Shown here in pieces: positions 1-7,544 of a stretch of 10,838 bases of DNA (position 1 is the stretch's first letter; every line of letters starts with the position of its first letter). Both the position numbers and the translations under genes were made by a program. A model generated the notes under the pieces. It was not told where the DNA came from. It ran no database searches and saw only the letters and a program-made list of their open reading frames with translations. Where the stretch lies: the NCBI GenBank assembly GCA_013375405.1, contig JABXJU010000145.1, positions 1-10,838 of the forward strand, in the 5' to 3' direction. This DNA comes from Candidatus Helarchaeota archaeon. Its GTDB lineage: Archaea; Asgardarchaeota; Lokiarchaeia; Helarchaeales; HEL-GB-A.

Positions 1-705
1 CTCATTTGTATAAGATTCCAAAACCGAACCATACAGTTTATATAAGGGCGGCGAGGGGACTTCTAATAAAACAGCCTTTACATCTGGTTTTAACCTTATT
101 AAAAACTCTTTAATTGCCCATTCGGCAGCCGTAGTAGCATCAATCCACCTATCATAAGGATTACTTTCTTTCTTTGCCCTATGTAAATACCTCAATGCTA
201 AGAAAGGTTCAAAGTCATGGTCTATGTAATACTGAATGGCCTTGTAAGTATTCTCGTCGAGCGGTATATCTGGGTGGGCCTGCAAATACCAATCTGCTAT
301 CGCAGGTAAGTACGGTTTCGTTTTCCATTCAGATTTATCAATTGACCAAAATGCCTCTTTAAAAGAAAGTAAGTTCTCATTTAGGTTTGCACAATAAAAG
401 CAGTATTTGATAAGATGTAATAACTTTCGAGCCGCTTTATAACTACCCGATGACAACTCTGAGAGTTCACTCTTCAATTTTTCACGCAAGTTTCCAAAAT
501 CATATTTATTACTTTGTAGAAAACCTAAAAGTTCCTTAGAAACTTCTGACTCATGGAATGTTTCAACGCTATTTTCACCTGGGATTAAATAAACGATAAC
601 CGCAGGTTTGTTTTCTAAAGGAACGCTAAACTGAAATCTTTTGTCCTTTGAGTCAAAAGGAATTTTGCCCAATATATTGTAACGGTGTTTGAGATAAATT
701 AACAT
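1..705 (-). CDS. Hypothetical protein, C-terminus beyond left edge (235 codons visible)
   Basis: An uninterrupted minus-strand frame runs from an ATG at 705-703 to the first base of the window, so the stop lies outside. The start is supported by AAAGGGA about 9 bases upstream. I do not recognise the family. The N-terminal 40 residues look like beta strands (LIYLKHRYNILGKIPF, RFQFSVPL, AVIVYLIPG). The rest is helical and contains two close Cys (KYCFYCAN). Near residues 175-230 there is a helical stretch with WIDATTAAEWAIKEFL, then EVPSPPLYKLYGSVLESY. Helices of this kind occur in HEPN-like and related accessory proteins, but I see no clear R-x4-6-H ribonuclease motif, so that is only a weak suggestion. 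It could equally belong to an uncharacterised family. That it is a real gene is well supported by its length, start context and amino-acid composition. Confidence 0.82.
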   Translation of the reverse strand, partial: MLIYLKHRYNILGKIPFDSKDKRFQFSVPLENKPAVIVYLIPGENSVETFHESEVSKELLGFLQSNKYDFGNLREKLKSELSELSSGSYKAARKLLHLIKYCFYCANLNENLLSFKEAFWSIDKSEWKTKPYLPAIADWYLQAHPDIPLDENTYKAIQYYIDHDFEPFLALRYLHRAKKESNPYDRWIDATTAAEWAIKEFLIRLKPDVKAVLLEVPSPPLYKLYGSVLESYTNE

Positions 706-747
706 AATCGAATTTCCCTTTCTGGCATGTCCTCCAACTTGTTCAAA

Positions 748-948
748 TTAGAATCTTACCCCCAGAATTAATGACCTTCCCATTAGCATACTACTACCGT
801 AAACAAGAAATCGGGGCGACTTCCCGTAAGAAACCCCGCTTAAATAATTTCTATTCGGTTGTCTATGCGAGGTAGTTACCCTATTTTCAAAAAGTGTCCA
901 AAAGTGAAGCCACCAGATATTTCCCCGTTTGTAAACTGTTGGAGACAT
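748..948 (-). pseudogene. Tyrosine recombinase (phage-type integrase), N-terminal scrap
   Basis: The first 16 codons read MSPTVYKRGNIWWLHF, which is typical of the arm-binding N-terminus of phage-type integrases (short beta strands of the form YKRG-x-WWxxF). After this the frame runs into TGGACACTTTTTG and unrelated residues, ending at a TAA after 66 codons. None of the core-binding or catalytic domain is present. No Shine-Dalgarno site precedes the ATG. The GGACACTTTTTG string at the break matches the sequence just downstream of the C-terminal integrase fragment near 3383-3395. This suggests that the gene body was deleted by recombination between CACTTTT in the coding region and this downstream repeat. 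What is seen is the motif and the break; the deletion route is inference. Confidence 0.6.
888..900. repeat. 13-base direct repeat, left copy
   Basis: CAAAAAGTGTCCA occurs here and identically at 3383-3395, both associated with integrase fragments. Here it lies inside the broken N-terminal integrase frame, at the point where integrase-like sequence stops. It is a candidate recombination scar or attachment core. Confidence 0.6.
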
Positions 949-967
949 TGAATTTTAAGCGACTAAA

Positions 968-1171
968 TTATTTTTTAGCAAATACTTTTCCTCTCAAAAG
1001 CGTTCTTAACTCGTCGAATTCTTCTTCTGAAAGTTCTTGACCTCTTGTGATTACATGTTTGTTCCCACTTGGAATAATGTCAAAATAAAAATACATTTGA
1101 TTTTTTTGAAAAGAAACAGACTTTACAGTATCCAAATTTAACCACTGGTCCTTATTAACTTTTATCCACAT
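968..1171 (-). CDS. Small conserved-looking protein of unknown function (67 aa)
   Basis: The start is set by an excellent Shine-Dalgarno site, AGGGAGGAG, about 9 bases before the ATG at 1171. The product has the look of a small all-beta domain followed by a helix: WIKVNKDQWLNLDTVKSV, then MYFYFDI, HVITRG, and a C-terminal helix SEEEFDELRTLLRG. No Cys, signal peptide or membrane segment is visible. I do not recognise a family. The shape is like small single-domain proteins of the FlbD type, but the sequence does not match well enough to name one. It lies 19 bases upstream of the integrase N-terminal scrap, on the same strand. No strong promoter was found; AT-rich sequence between 1190 and 1235 could hold one. 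Confidence 0.72.
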   Translation of the reverse strand: MWIKVNKDQWLNLDTVKSVSFQKNQMYFYFDIIPSGNKHVITRGQELSEEEFDELRTLLRGKVFAKK

Positions 1172-1925
1172 TTCGATTCATCTCCTCCCTTTATCTAAAC
1201 TGTGAAGATAATATAAATTTTACCGCTGAAAGTCTCTTTTGGTGTATACAAAACGGCCTGTAATTGAAAGACCCTGCAACCCGTAGGTAATATTGAAATC
1301 TACACTTCGAGCTAAGAAAAAAATTACTTTCCGTATGTACAAAACATTGTTTAAGAAGTGCCTAAAAGAAGTGTATTTTGTGGACTTTTGGAGTGTCTAT
1401 TACTATGTCCAAACCATAGTAAAATTAACAAAAATTTACAAAGGGGTCAAGTACAATTTTTGTTATTTTCTCGGTGGGCTGGTTTGTAGACACAATAAAA
1501 CATTCCTCCATCTACTGAGCCAGGCCGGCTTTATGAAGTATGATTTCATCTAACGCAAGAGAAAAAATAGGAAAATCCGCCTCGTGAATCAGGGCTGGAA
1601 AGGCATAAATGGGAGTGGGTCAGAGTTTTTGAGTGTGAAAACTGGTAAAAATGACTAATTCGTGTTACGCAGATCTCTAAAATCAGGTAGGATAATTGAA
1701 GATGTGTATACTAAGAGTTCTCCTATAATTCAAATTATGTTAACTTTTGCCCTAAGGCTAGATGGGACTAAGGAAGGCTGTGTGTGTGAGGCTAAGAGGA
1801 GTCTCCAAGGTTAATAATATGTAATCCAAAAAGCTTATAATACTACCATATGTTGGTTCGTGTTGGTTCCGCCTATTATTTTTACCACGGAGCAAAAGAA
1901 TTATCGGTCAGTTTGGTCCAACTTT
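1172..1925. other. Gene-poor stretch, no convincing gene
   Basis: About 750 bases separate the small protein gene from the membrane-protein gene. An 86-codon plus-strand frame (1293-1553) starts at TTG without a ribosome site and has unnatural composition. On the minus strand I find only short frames broken by stops. The stretch holds the downstream Shine-Dalgarno site (about 1181-1189) and a second copy of an 11-base string (1446-1456) that also overlaps the promoter at 3297-3324. A short tandem TGTTGGTTCG/TGTTGGTTCC lies near 1852-1871. I see no RNA gene or terminator that I can defend. Confidence 0.5.
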
Positions 1926-3011
1926 TTATTCCCATAGCGCTTTCAGTTCTTCATTTCTTAATTGTATAATTGATAATCTTTTGTCGTATCGAGCCTCTTG
2001 GACTGGCCATTCTTTTTCACCCCAAAATTCGCGAATTGCTGCAAATTTGAAAATTTTAGCTAAAACACGTGAAACCTTAATAACTTCTTTTTTGTCCTTC
2101 TTCCAACCGCTCACGACCAGGACGTCACAACCAACTCTTTCAAAATTCATAATCGCTCTATTGATGTGACAATATAACTCTTTATATGGCAATCTAACAT
2201 ATAAAAACATTGTTTTAGGGAAAAATCTAGAAGTAGTACATTGAACTAGTCTCCTAGTATAATCGCATAACCAGTCTATAAGCTCCAATATGTCCCTTTT
2301 TATTTCTTTAATGTCTGTTCTAGGTCTACCCTCTAATTGCAATAGATAGGGGGCTAATACATTATTATATAAATTTTCCACTCGTAAGTTACATATTTTC
2401 TCTGTAAGTTCTTCTATATTTTGATTTGTAACCTTTTTGCTAATGAAATCCCTTCTCCCTTTATGGGCTCTCATTTTTCTTAGCTTTTCCTCAATCTCCG
2501 CGTTATTTATTGCTGTGGCTAAATCCTCATCAATATACTCCTTAACTGGAGCTAAGTAGCCATGAATTATTGAAAGTGAAACTGTCTTTACCAAATTGTC
2601 ACTTTTATTCTCCTTATTAATTGCTTGTTTAAGAACCAAAATGGTCTTTTTCTTGAAAATTTCTTCGTCAAAACCTTCTTCCTCCACTGCTGTTACTCTA
2701 ACGACTTTGACTCGGTCGTAACCAAATACTTTTTGCCTATAGTCTCTTCTGTTTCGCCAGTTTATTAGGGCGGATATGCGCTTCTCTTCTCCTCTATATC
2801 TATCCACCATTAATTTAAAGAAGTAATATAAATCTATCAGTGTAAAACCAAATACTTTTCTAAACAAAAGTCTAATTACAAAAAAAAGGGCAAGAACTAC
2901 TACAATAAAAAAAAGCAACCCTATGAAGGTTGCTTGAGTTTTAGTTGGTTGATACTCTTTTATAAATATGTTAACAAGCGGCTTGATAATTTGGTTCCAC
3001 AAGACAGTCAT
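1926..3011 (-). CDS. Single-pass membrane protein of unknown function (361 aa)
   Basis: One hydrophobic segment spans about residues 28-49 (FIGLLFFIVVVLALFFVIRL), followed directly by basic residues (LLFRKVF), which favours a cytoplasmic C-terminal domain. The remaining 300 residues are soluble, helical and charged, with no family motif that I recognise. The last third has a predicted strand-helix pattern (TMFLYVRLPYKEL, CDVLVVSGWKKD). The ATG at 3011 is 7 bases after the stop of the zinc-finger-like gene. It lacks a clear Shine-Dalgarno site, so it is probably translated by coupling to that gene. The pair is a two-gene transcription unit driven by the promoter at 3297-3324. It lies between the two integrase scars, so it may be accessory cargo. 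Function is unknown. Confidence 0.85.
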   Translation of the reverse strand: MTVLWNQIIKPLVNIFIKEYQPTKTQATFIGLLFFIVVVLALFFVIRLLFRKVFGFTLIDLYYFFKLMVDRYRGEEKRISALINWRNRRDYRQKVFGYDRVKVVRVTAVEEEGFDEEIFKKKTILVLKQAINKENKSDNLVKTVSLSIIHGYLAPVKEYIDEDLATAINNAEIEEKLRKMRAHKGRRDFISKKVTNQNIEELTEKICNLRVENLYNNVLAPYLLQLEGRPRTDIKEIKRDILELIDWLCDYTRRLVQCTTSRFFPKTMFLYVRLPYKELYCHINRAIMNFERVGCDVLVVSGWKKDKKEVIKVSRVLAKIFKFAAIREFWGEKEWPVQEARYDKRLSIIQLRNEELKALWE

Positions 3012-3018
3012 TAAATCG

Positions 3019-3279
3019 TCATATTTTCAATTTCACTGAACCATTGCCATTGGACCTCATTGTCTCATAAGAAGCTCTTAGTATACACTCTAGACTACCA
3101 CAGACTGCAATAATCTTATTCTCTTTGGGCATAAATGCCCCGATTTTTTCCATCTTTCGTCCACACAAAGGACATGTTTGGGTCTTTACTAACTTATCTC
3201 GTTTTTTTAATATTTCAACTACGTTTTCTACATTATCTTCAAAGACCGCATTAATTATTAAGTCTTTAGTTTTCGGCAT
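3019..3279 (-). CDS. Small zinc-finger-like protein (86 aa)
   Basis: The product contains CPLC at residues 36-39 and a second Cys pair C60-x4-C65 (CGSLEC). This is the arrangement of a four-Cys zinc ribbon or treble-clef-like metal site, with one knuckle and one looser pair. The N-terminal 30 residues are a charged helix (VENVVEILKKRDKLVK). Such small zinc proteins often act as adaptors or nucleic-acid binders, but no family is recognised and this role is inference. AAAGGAGGG lies 5 bases before the ATG and a strong sigma-70 promoter lies directly upstream. It is the first gene of a unit with the membrane protein that starts 7 bases after its stop. Confidence 0.82.
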   Translation of the reverse strand: MPKTKDLIINAVFEDNVENVVEILKKRDKLVKTQTCPLCGRKMEKIGAFMPKENKIIAVCGSLECILRASYETMRSNGNGSVKLKI

Positions 3280-3296
3280 TTTTCCCTCCTTTATTA

Positions 3297-3324
3297 ATTG
3301 TAAGGATATTCTCTAATTTGTCAA
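3297..3324 (-). promoter_or_regulatory. Sigma-70 type promoter of the two-gene unit
   Basis: On the minus strand a perfect -35 box TTGACA (3324-3319) is followed after 16 bases by TACAAT (3302-3297), which differs from TATAAT at one position. Transcription would start about 7 bases later and give a very short leader holding the AAAGGAGGG ribosome site for the gene at 3279. The match is by inspection only; a start-site map would confirm it. Confidence 0.72.
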
Positions 3325-3382
3325 GTACAAAATTTATCATTTTTTTATTGCTCCCTAGAACCTACTAAAGTTCCATGGTGTC

Positions 3383-3395
3383 CAAAAAGTGTCCA
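3383..3395. repeat. 13-base direct repeat, right copy, within a tandem GTGTCCA motif
   Basis: CAAAAAGTGTCCA is identical to 888-900. Here it is the distal part of GTGTCCA-AAAA-GTGTCCA (3378-3395), two 7-base units 11 bases apart, lying 47 bases beyond the stop of the C-terminal integrase fragment. A position just after an integrase gene is where an attachment or accessory binding site is often found. Confidence 0.6.
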
Positions 3396-3441
3396 TGTGA
3401 GGTCTAAATAGGTGACTTTTGATGTATAATGGTGGGTCCGT

Positions 3442-3738
3442 TTATCGTCGAGGTTTTGATTTTTCGTCGGGGATTTTTCGCTTTAGCAAACCCGCCCCTT
3501 CAGCCATCTGGGTACCTCTCCGTTTTCTAAAAAGCCTTATCTTTTCTATGCGGTTCTCAAATTTCCTATTTTCGGCCTGTCCCTCAAAAACCTCCCGTGA
3601 CCAGCTTGTGACCATCCTGGAGCCCAGGATCTCCATCGCTTCCCTCTTGTGGACAGGCGCAAGATGGGCATATCTTAACGTCATGTCAATCTTTTGATGG
3701 CCTAGAATTTCCTTTACCGTCGCCAAATCGATTCCCAA
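3442..3738 (-). pseudogene. Tyrosine recombinase, C-terminal catalytic fragment
   Basis: The frame opens with GIDLATVKEILGHQKI and continues MTLRYAHLAP, the final conserved box of tyrosine recombinases. LGH supplies the His/Trp-box histidine and the Tyr in LRYAHL is the nucleophile. About 55 charged residues follow, to a TAA stop. The N-terminal DNA-binding domains, the first catalytic Arg, the Lys and the HxxR box are all missing. Upstream of the TTG at 3738 the frame holds only seven unrelated codons before a TGA, so the gene is cut just before this box. It lies 71 bases downstream of the nuclease gene that ends the central operon. It marks a recombination boundary rather than an active enzyme. 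It cannot be the other half of the 748-948 scrap in one simple split gene, because the order on the minus strand is reversed. Confidence 0.8.
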
Positions 3739-3809
3739 AATAACAATGTTAAGATAGGGTCAAAATCGGAAATTGAAGTATTATTTCTTCGAATTGTAGA
3801 GATTATAAA

Positions 3810-4235
3810 TTATGCTTTATATACTTCAGCATATCCTTTTTTAATCACATCTTCATTCAGATTTAATCCGTTTATAAATATTTCACATAGCCAACGTCCA
3901 TATATTTCTCTTCGTTTTGCATACGTTCTTACTTCAACCCAAGTTCCTGGTGGAATTATCTGCTCAAGATATTCCAATGCTTTTTTCCCTTCTTTATATT
4001 CACGGCTATCTTTCTTAACTCCTCGGATTTCTGGCGCATCTACTCCAATTAATCGGAATCTGTGTTTAGCCTTGATTTCAAACCCCAGCTCAATTTCAAT
4101 ATCTAATGTATCGCCATCTATTACTTTTACAACTTTTCCCCAGAATTCGTATGGTTTTACAACTTTTGGTGTATATCTTGAAGCAAAATCCTTTTTCAAC
4201 TTCTCATAAACTCTTTTTGTTTTTGTGGTCTTCAT
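3810..4235 (-). CDS. Staphylococcal nuclease-fold (SNase/TNase) protein, cytoplasmic
   Basis: The family cleaves DNA and RNA phosphodiester bonds with Ca2+. Numbering the 141-residue product from the preferred ATG at 4235, IDGDT (39-43) gives the metal-binding Asp. RLIGVDAPE (61-69) gives the Arg, Asp and Glu equivalent to R35, D40 and E43 of staphylococcal nuclease. YGR (112-114) gives the equivalent of R87. The active site therefore looks complete, and the length is normal for one OB-fold domain plus a basic N-terminal extension of about 30 residues. The longer reading from TTG at 4256 is possible, but GAGG lies 6 bases before the 4235 ATG. Most bacterial members are secreted; here no signal peptide or lipobox is visible, which suggests action inside the cell. 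It starts 40 bases after the radical SAM gene on the same strand and is taken as the last gene of the operon. Confidence 0.9.
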   Translation of the reverse strand: MKTTKTKRVYEKLKKDFASRYTPKVVKPYEFWGKVVKVIDGDTLDIEIELGFEIKAKHRFRLIGVDAPEIRGVKKDSREYKEGKKALEYLEQIIPPGTWVEVRTYAKRREIYGRWLCEIFINGLNLNEDVIKKGYAEVYKA

Positions 4236-4275
4236 TTCAATCCTCATTGGACTCAATAAATAATATTACTAGTCC

Positions 4276-5760
4276 CTAATATATGTGGATTAGATTGTAT
4301 TTCCAATTCTTTGAGAATTCTTCTTCAGGTATTCTTGTTAAATCTCTTTCTAATTTAAATCGAGGCCATAGTGTTGCCATATGCATCTCCTCTAATTTTA
4401 TATTTATTATCATTGCTAACTTATATATGTATTTTGTTATCTCACACAAGAAATTATATGATTTATCAATATCCATCACTCCGTACTCCAAAGGCCTCAT
4501 TATGCATGAACCACCACATAGAAATCTTACCCAACATGAAGAACATTCCTTTGTTGGTTTTGTAACTATATTTGTCAAGAAATATTTATGCATTTCTTCA
4601 GAGATGCCGTCATAAATATCTCCAAGACGAAAATATCCACTCTCTATACATTTCTTACATGGGAAGATATCGCCATCCTTTGTTACTGCTACATACCCTC
4701 TTCCTGCTCCGCAGCCATAAAGTCTTGCCTTAAGTCTTCTCCTATTGCATTGTTTTACTTTTAAGTCTAATGGATTTACAGGAAATCTTTCGTTATTCTT
4801 TTTCTTTTCAATATACATTTGCATAAGAGAATTATATTGATTCATCACAGTTCCCAAATCTTCTTGTCTAATACTTGATTCGTGTAATCCCGATGCTGGA
4901 CCAATATATACAGAGGCAAATCCCATCTCTAAAATTGATTGAATACTCTTAATTAAATGGATATTCCCATGAGTAAATGTTGCACGTGAACTCACTCCTT
5001 TTGGTCTTGTCTCAAAAAGATATTGAAGGTTCTTTTTAATTAAATCAAACGAGCCAATTTTATTAGGAAATGGCCTGTTTATATCATGAATATGTTTGGG
5101 ACCATCAATGCTTACGTGTATATAAATGTCGTTATCATTACAAAAATCAATAATCTTTTTTGTCAAAATAGTAGCATTAGTAGTGAATCCTATTCTTACG
5201 TGTTTTCCATATTCTCTCTCTTTTTTTCTTATGTATGGAACCACTTTTTGGACAAGAGAGAAGTTTAGGAGTGGCTCGCCACCAAAGAAAAAAAATTTTA
5301 ATTTCTCATGTTCGCCTGAATTTTCAAAAAGAAAGTCGACTGTAGCCTTTGCCGTATGAAAGCTACAAAATCCCTTTTGTCCTCCGTACCTCCCTCGGTC
5401 AGCGTAGCAATAAGAACAGGCTAAATTACAATCGTGGGAGATACTCAAAACAATAGTATGTATATTTTGATCGTACTCTCGATCGCTGGTTGTTATTTCA
5501 TTATAATCTTTTTCATTAGAACCTTTAAAAAAATTTTTTTTCACCAGCCAGTTCATCGCATTTTGAACTTTTTTTTCACCATAATTACTTTTGAGTTCAT
5601 TCAATTGGCTTTTATTATTGATCAACCTGAATGAAAGCAACTCCTTTAAGAGCGGCAAACTCCTTGTATAATAAGGAAATTCAATGTTGTAAATAACTTC
5701 GACTCCCTCATGCTTAAAAATTTTATACTGGCTTCGAGCTAGTGGGAATGATTTAATCAT
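4276..5760 (-). CDS. Radical SAM/SPASM peptide maturase, SCIFF/ranthipeptide-like
   Basis: This is a 494-residue enzyme expected to modify a peptide, probably by forming Cys thioether links. The radical SAM cluster motif is CNLACSYC (C111, C115, C118). The SAM-binding GGEP is at 160-163, preceded by four Phe, and SIDG at 217-220. A full SPASM region follows: C350-x17-C368, C371, then C406-x2-C409-x5-C415-x3-C419, and a last C439. This pattern is that of enzymes binding two extra 4Fe-4S clusters. The stretch from about 121 to 290 (GRYGG, FLFENSG, GGEPLLNF, FTTNA, RATFT) strongly recalls the SCIFF maturase CteB. Residues 1-95 form a strand-rich then helical domain of the right size and place for a precursor-binding RRE-like winged helix (inference). 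It starts 41 bases after the HhH-PLD gene, without a clear Shine-Dalgarno site. The likely substrate is the Cys-rich protein at the head of the operon. Other SPASM roles (protein rather than peptide substrate) remain possible. Confidence 0.9.
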   Translation of the reverse strand: MIKSFPLARSQYKIFKHEGVEVIYNIEFPYYTRSLPLLKELLSFRLINNKSQLNELKSNYGEKKVQNAMNWLVKKNFFKGSNEKDYNEITTSDREYDQNIHTIVLSISHDCNLACSYCYADRGRYGGQKGFCSFHTAKATVDFLFENSGEHEKLKFFFFGGEPLLNFSLVQKVVPYIRKKEREYGKHVRIGFTTNATILTKKIIDFCNDNDIYIHVSIDGPKHIHDINRPFPNKIGSFDLIKKNLQYLFETRPKGVSSRATFTHGNIHLIKSIQSILEMGFASVYIGPASGLHESSIRQEDLGTVMNQYNSLMQMYIEKKKNNERFPVNPLDLKVKQCNRRRLKARLYGCGAGRGYVAVTKDGDIFPCKKCIESGYFRLGDIYDGISEEMHKYFLTNIVTKPTKECSSCWVRFLCGGSCIMRPLEYGVMDIDKSYNFLCEITKYIYKLAMIINIKLEEMHMATLWPRFKLERDLTRIPEEEFSKNWKYNLIHIY

Positions 5761-5801
5761 TTTTTGTGGATTTGTTAATTAAATATGAATGATGAATACA
5801 C

Positions 5802-7544
5802 TTAATACTCCAAACTACTTTTAGTTCGCTTTGCTTTTTTTATCCAATATTGAACTTGCCTCATCGTGGGTTTTCTCTTTGCGATCCTTTCTATTGTTCC
5901 CCGCCAAGGATATTCCAAAATCATTTTGTATAGATTATCAGGATTTCTAGAAGCTAATTCCCGCACAGTATCAACACCTAATCTTTCCAAAAGCATTGCC
6001 CAACCCTCGTTAATCCCATCTAATCTCATCAGATCCAAAATATTTGCTGTCTTCATCAATTGTTGAGGATTCCAATTAATATCCTTAGATAACCGTTCTC
6101 TCCCCTTTCTAGTTCTTATTATTTTATATAGTTGTTTTGTTAGTTTTATATTCTTTGTGATGAGTTTGTCGAGTATTTTTTTATCTAAAGTTCTCATTAT
6201 TTCAATAGGAATATTGCCTTTATAGATGTTCCATAAATGCAGAAAATAATTACCTACTCGCCTATTGAACTCTCGAGACTCAATATACATACTTTTATCA
6301 TCATATGCGTAGAAAGAACCTGCAGTCCAATTGTGGCTTCCAATAATTGTGTGAATATCATCAATTAAAACAAGTTTTGAATGGGTAAGGTAGAGTTCAG
6401 AATCGTGTACGACTTTAACTCCTGCTTTTTTAAATTTTTTACAGGCGGCACTATTTATAATCCTCGATTTGTAAATATCTCCTTCCGCATCTTTATCAAG
6501 TATCACTTTAACCTCAACTCCTTGTTTATGTGCTTCAATCAGCCTTTCGATCACATCATTTACTGGATAAGAACCATCCTTAGCGAGCATAAAGAACATT
6601 ACGATAAAGATTCTTTTCTTCGCTCTATCCAAAGCTTTTTTTAAAAAATGGACATAATCACTGTCACTTAGTATGGAGACTCCAATAACATCTTGAACAG
6701 AGATTTCATCCAGTTTGCGACGCATAATCGCAGCTAAGCTATATCTCCAAATTTCGCTGCTACTTTTAAAAAAATCACTTCTCTTCATTTCTTGATTTCC
6801 TAATATTTCAATAATTTTCTCAATTTCATGACGAATCACATCCTTGATTTCTCCTTCTACTGGGTAATGCCGCTTCGTCTTTCCATATGAGCCTCGCAGG
6901 AGAAAAGAACCTTTAGTCTCCTTTATTAAGCGTATATAATTGGAAAATGTTGTATTCTTTCTAAATTCTTCTAACAATTCAGAAGTATACATCCATTTCT
7001 TTGGTCGCTTCTTAAAAGTTACTTTGTTCTCTAAGAGCTTAATATCATCAGAGGATATACCCTCTATGTGCTTGAGATCTTCTACCGAACTATAATCACC
7101 ATGGCTCATTCTATATTGGAAGATCCTTTTTGCAGTTATCTTACCTATTCCTGGCAATGAAGCTAGTTCCTCAATCCCAGCTGAGTTAACATCAATTTTC
7201 CTCTTATATTCTGCACACTCGAGAAAATTAAAACTTTCCTTAGACAAAAAAGATTTTTTTCTTGTCAAATAATAGCCATTATCAAGATCGCCAACAGCGT
7301 TCTGACAATAAATTCGTAAAATCTTATGAATGGAATCAATAATAGTCTTAACAAGGTAGTCTAGAATCTCTTCTTTCTGAATCTTCCTATCTGAATAGAG
7401 AAAATTGATATCCGTTTCAATCAAAGATGATAATTTTTCTGTTAATACAGTCAACTCCTTATTCCCCCATTTAATTTCGGGGTCCCAATTCTTTATGAGT
7501 TTTTGGAGTCGATTATTAAGATCTTTAACAATAACTTCCATCAT
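5802..7544 (-). CDS. HhH - phospholipase D-fold (HKD) - C-terminal HhH-like fusion protein (580 aa)
   Basis: Three recognisable regions are seen. Residues 117-176 are a ComEA-like double helix-hairpin-helix (IDVNSAGIEELASLPGIGK, then DLKHIEGIS), a DNA-backbone-binding unit. Residues about 285-445 are a phospholipase D-fold domain with one HKD motif, H388-S-K390-x4-D395-x6-G402-S-H-N405. Residues about 500-570 (LDLMRLDGINEGWAMLLERLGV, TVRELASRNPDNL) resemble the DUF4332/HhH-like helical domain. A family member with one HKD motif would need to dimerise to make an active site. DNA binding at both ends suggests a nuclease or DNA-processing enzyme rather than a lipase (inference). The N-terminal 110 residues are helical and unrecognised. 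The start ATG overlaps the stop of the smaller PLD gene by four bases (ATGA) and GGAGGG lies about 10 bases upstream, so the two are translationally coupled and could form a hetero-oligomer. Confidence 0.88.
   Translation of the reverse strand: MMEVIVKDLNNRLQKLIKNWDPEIKWGNKELTVLTEKLSSLIETDINFLYSDRKIQKEEILDYLVKTIIDSIHKILRIYCQNAVGDLDNGYYLTRKKSFLSKESFNFLECAEYKRKIDVNSAGIEELASLPGIGKITAKRIFQYRMSHGDYSSVEDLKHIEGISSDDIKLLENKVTFKKRPKKWMYTSELLEEFRKNTTFSNYIRLIKETKGSFLLRGSYGKTKRHYPVEGEIKDVIRHEIEKIIEILGNQEMKRSDFFKSSSEIWRYSLAAIMRRKLDEISVQDVIGVSILSDSDYVHFLKKALDRAKKRIFIVMFFMLAKDGSYPVNDVIERLIEAHKQGVEVKVILDKDAEGDIYKSRIINSAACKKFKKAGVKVVHDSELYLTHSKLVLIDDIHTIIGSHNWTAGSFYAYDDKSMYIESREFNRRVGNYFLHLWNIYKGNIPIEIMRTLDKKILDKLITKNIKLTKQLYKIIRTRKGRERLSKDINWNPQQLMKTANILDLMRLDGINEGWAMLLERLGVDTVRELASRNPDNLYKMILEYPWRGTIERIAKRKPTMRQVQYWIKKAKRTKSSLEY

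Noticed and set aside
1293..1553. 86-codon plus-strand frame rich in Lys, Tyr and Phe
   Set aside because: It starts at TTG with no Shine-Dalgarno site, has low-complexity AT-driven composition and lies opposite to every other gene.
3419..3697. 92-codon plus-strand frame
   Set aside because: It is antisense to the C-terminal integrase fragment, whose catalytic motif clearly reads on the minus strand.
748..3738. One integrase gene split by an insertion
   Set aside because: The N-terminal piece lies downstream of the C-terminal piece on the minus strand, so a simple insertion into one gene would give the opposite order.
4283..4615. 110-codon plus-strand frame
   Set aside because: It is antisense to the SPASM region of the radical SAM gene; the Cys pattern on the minus strand settles the coding strand.
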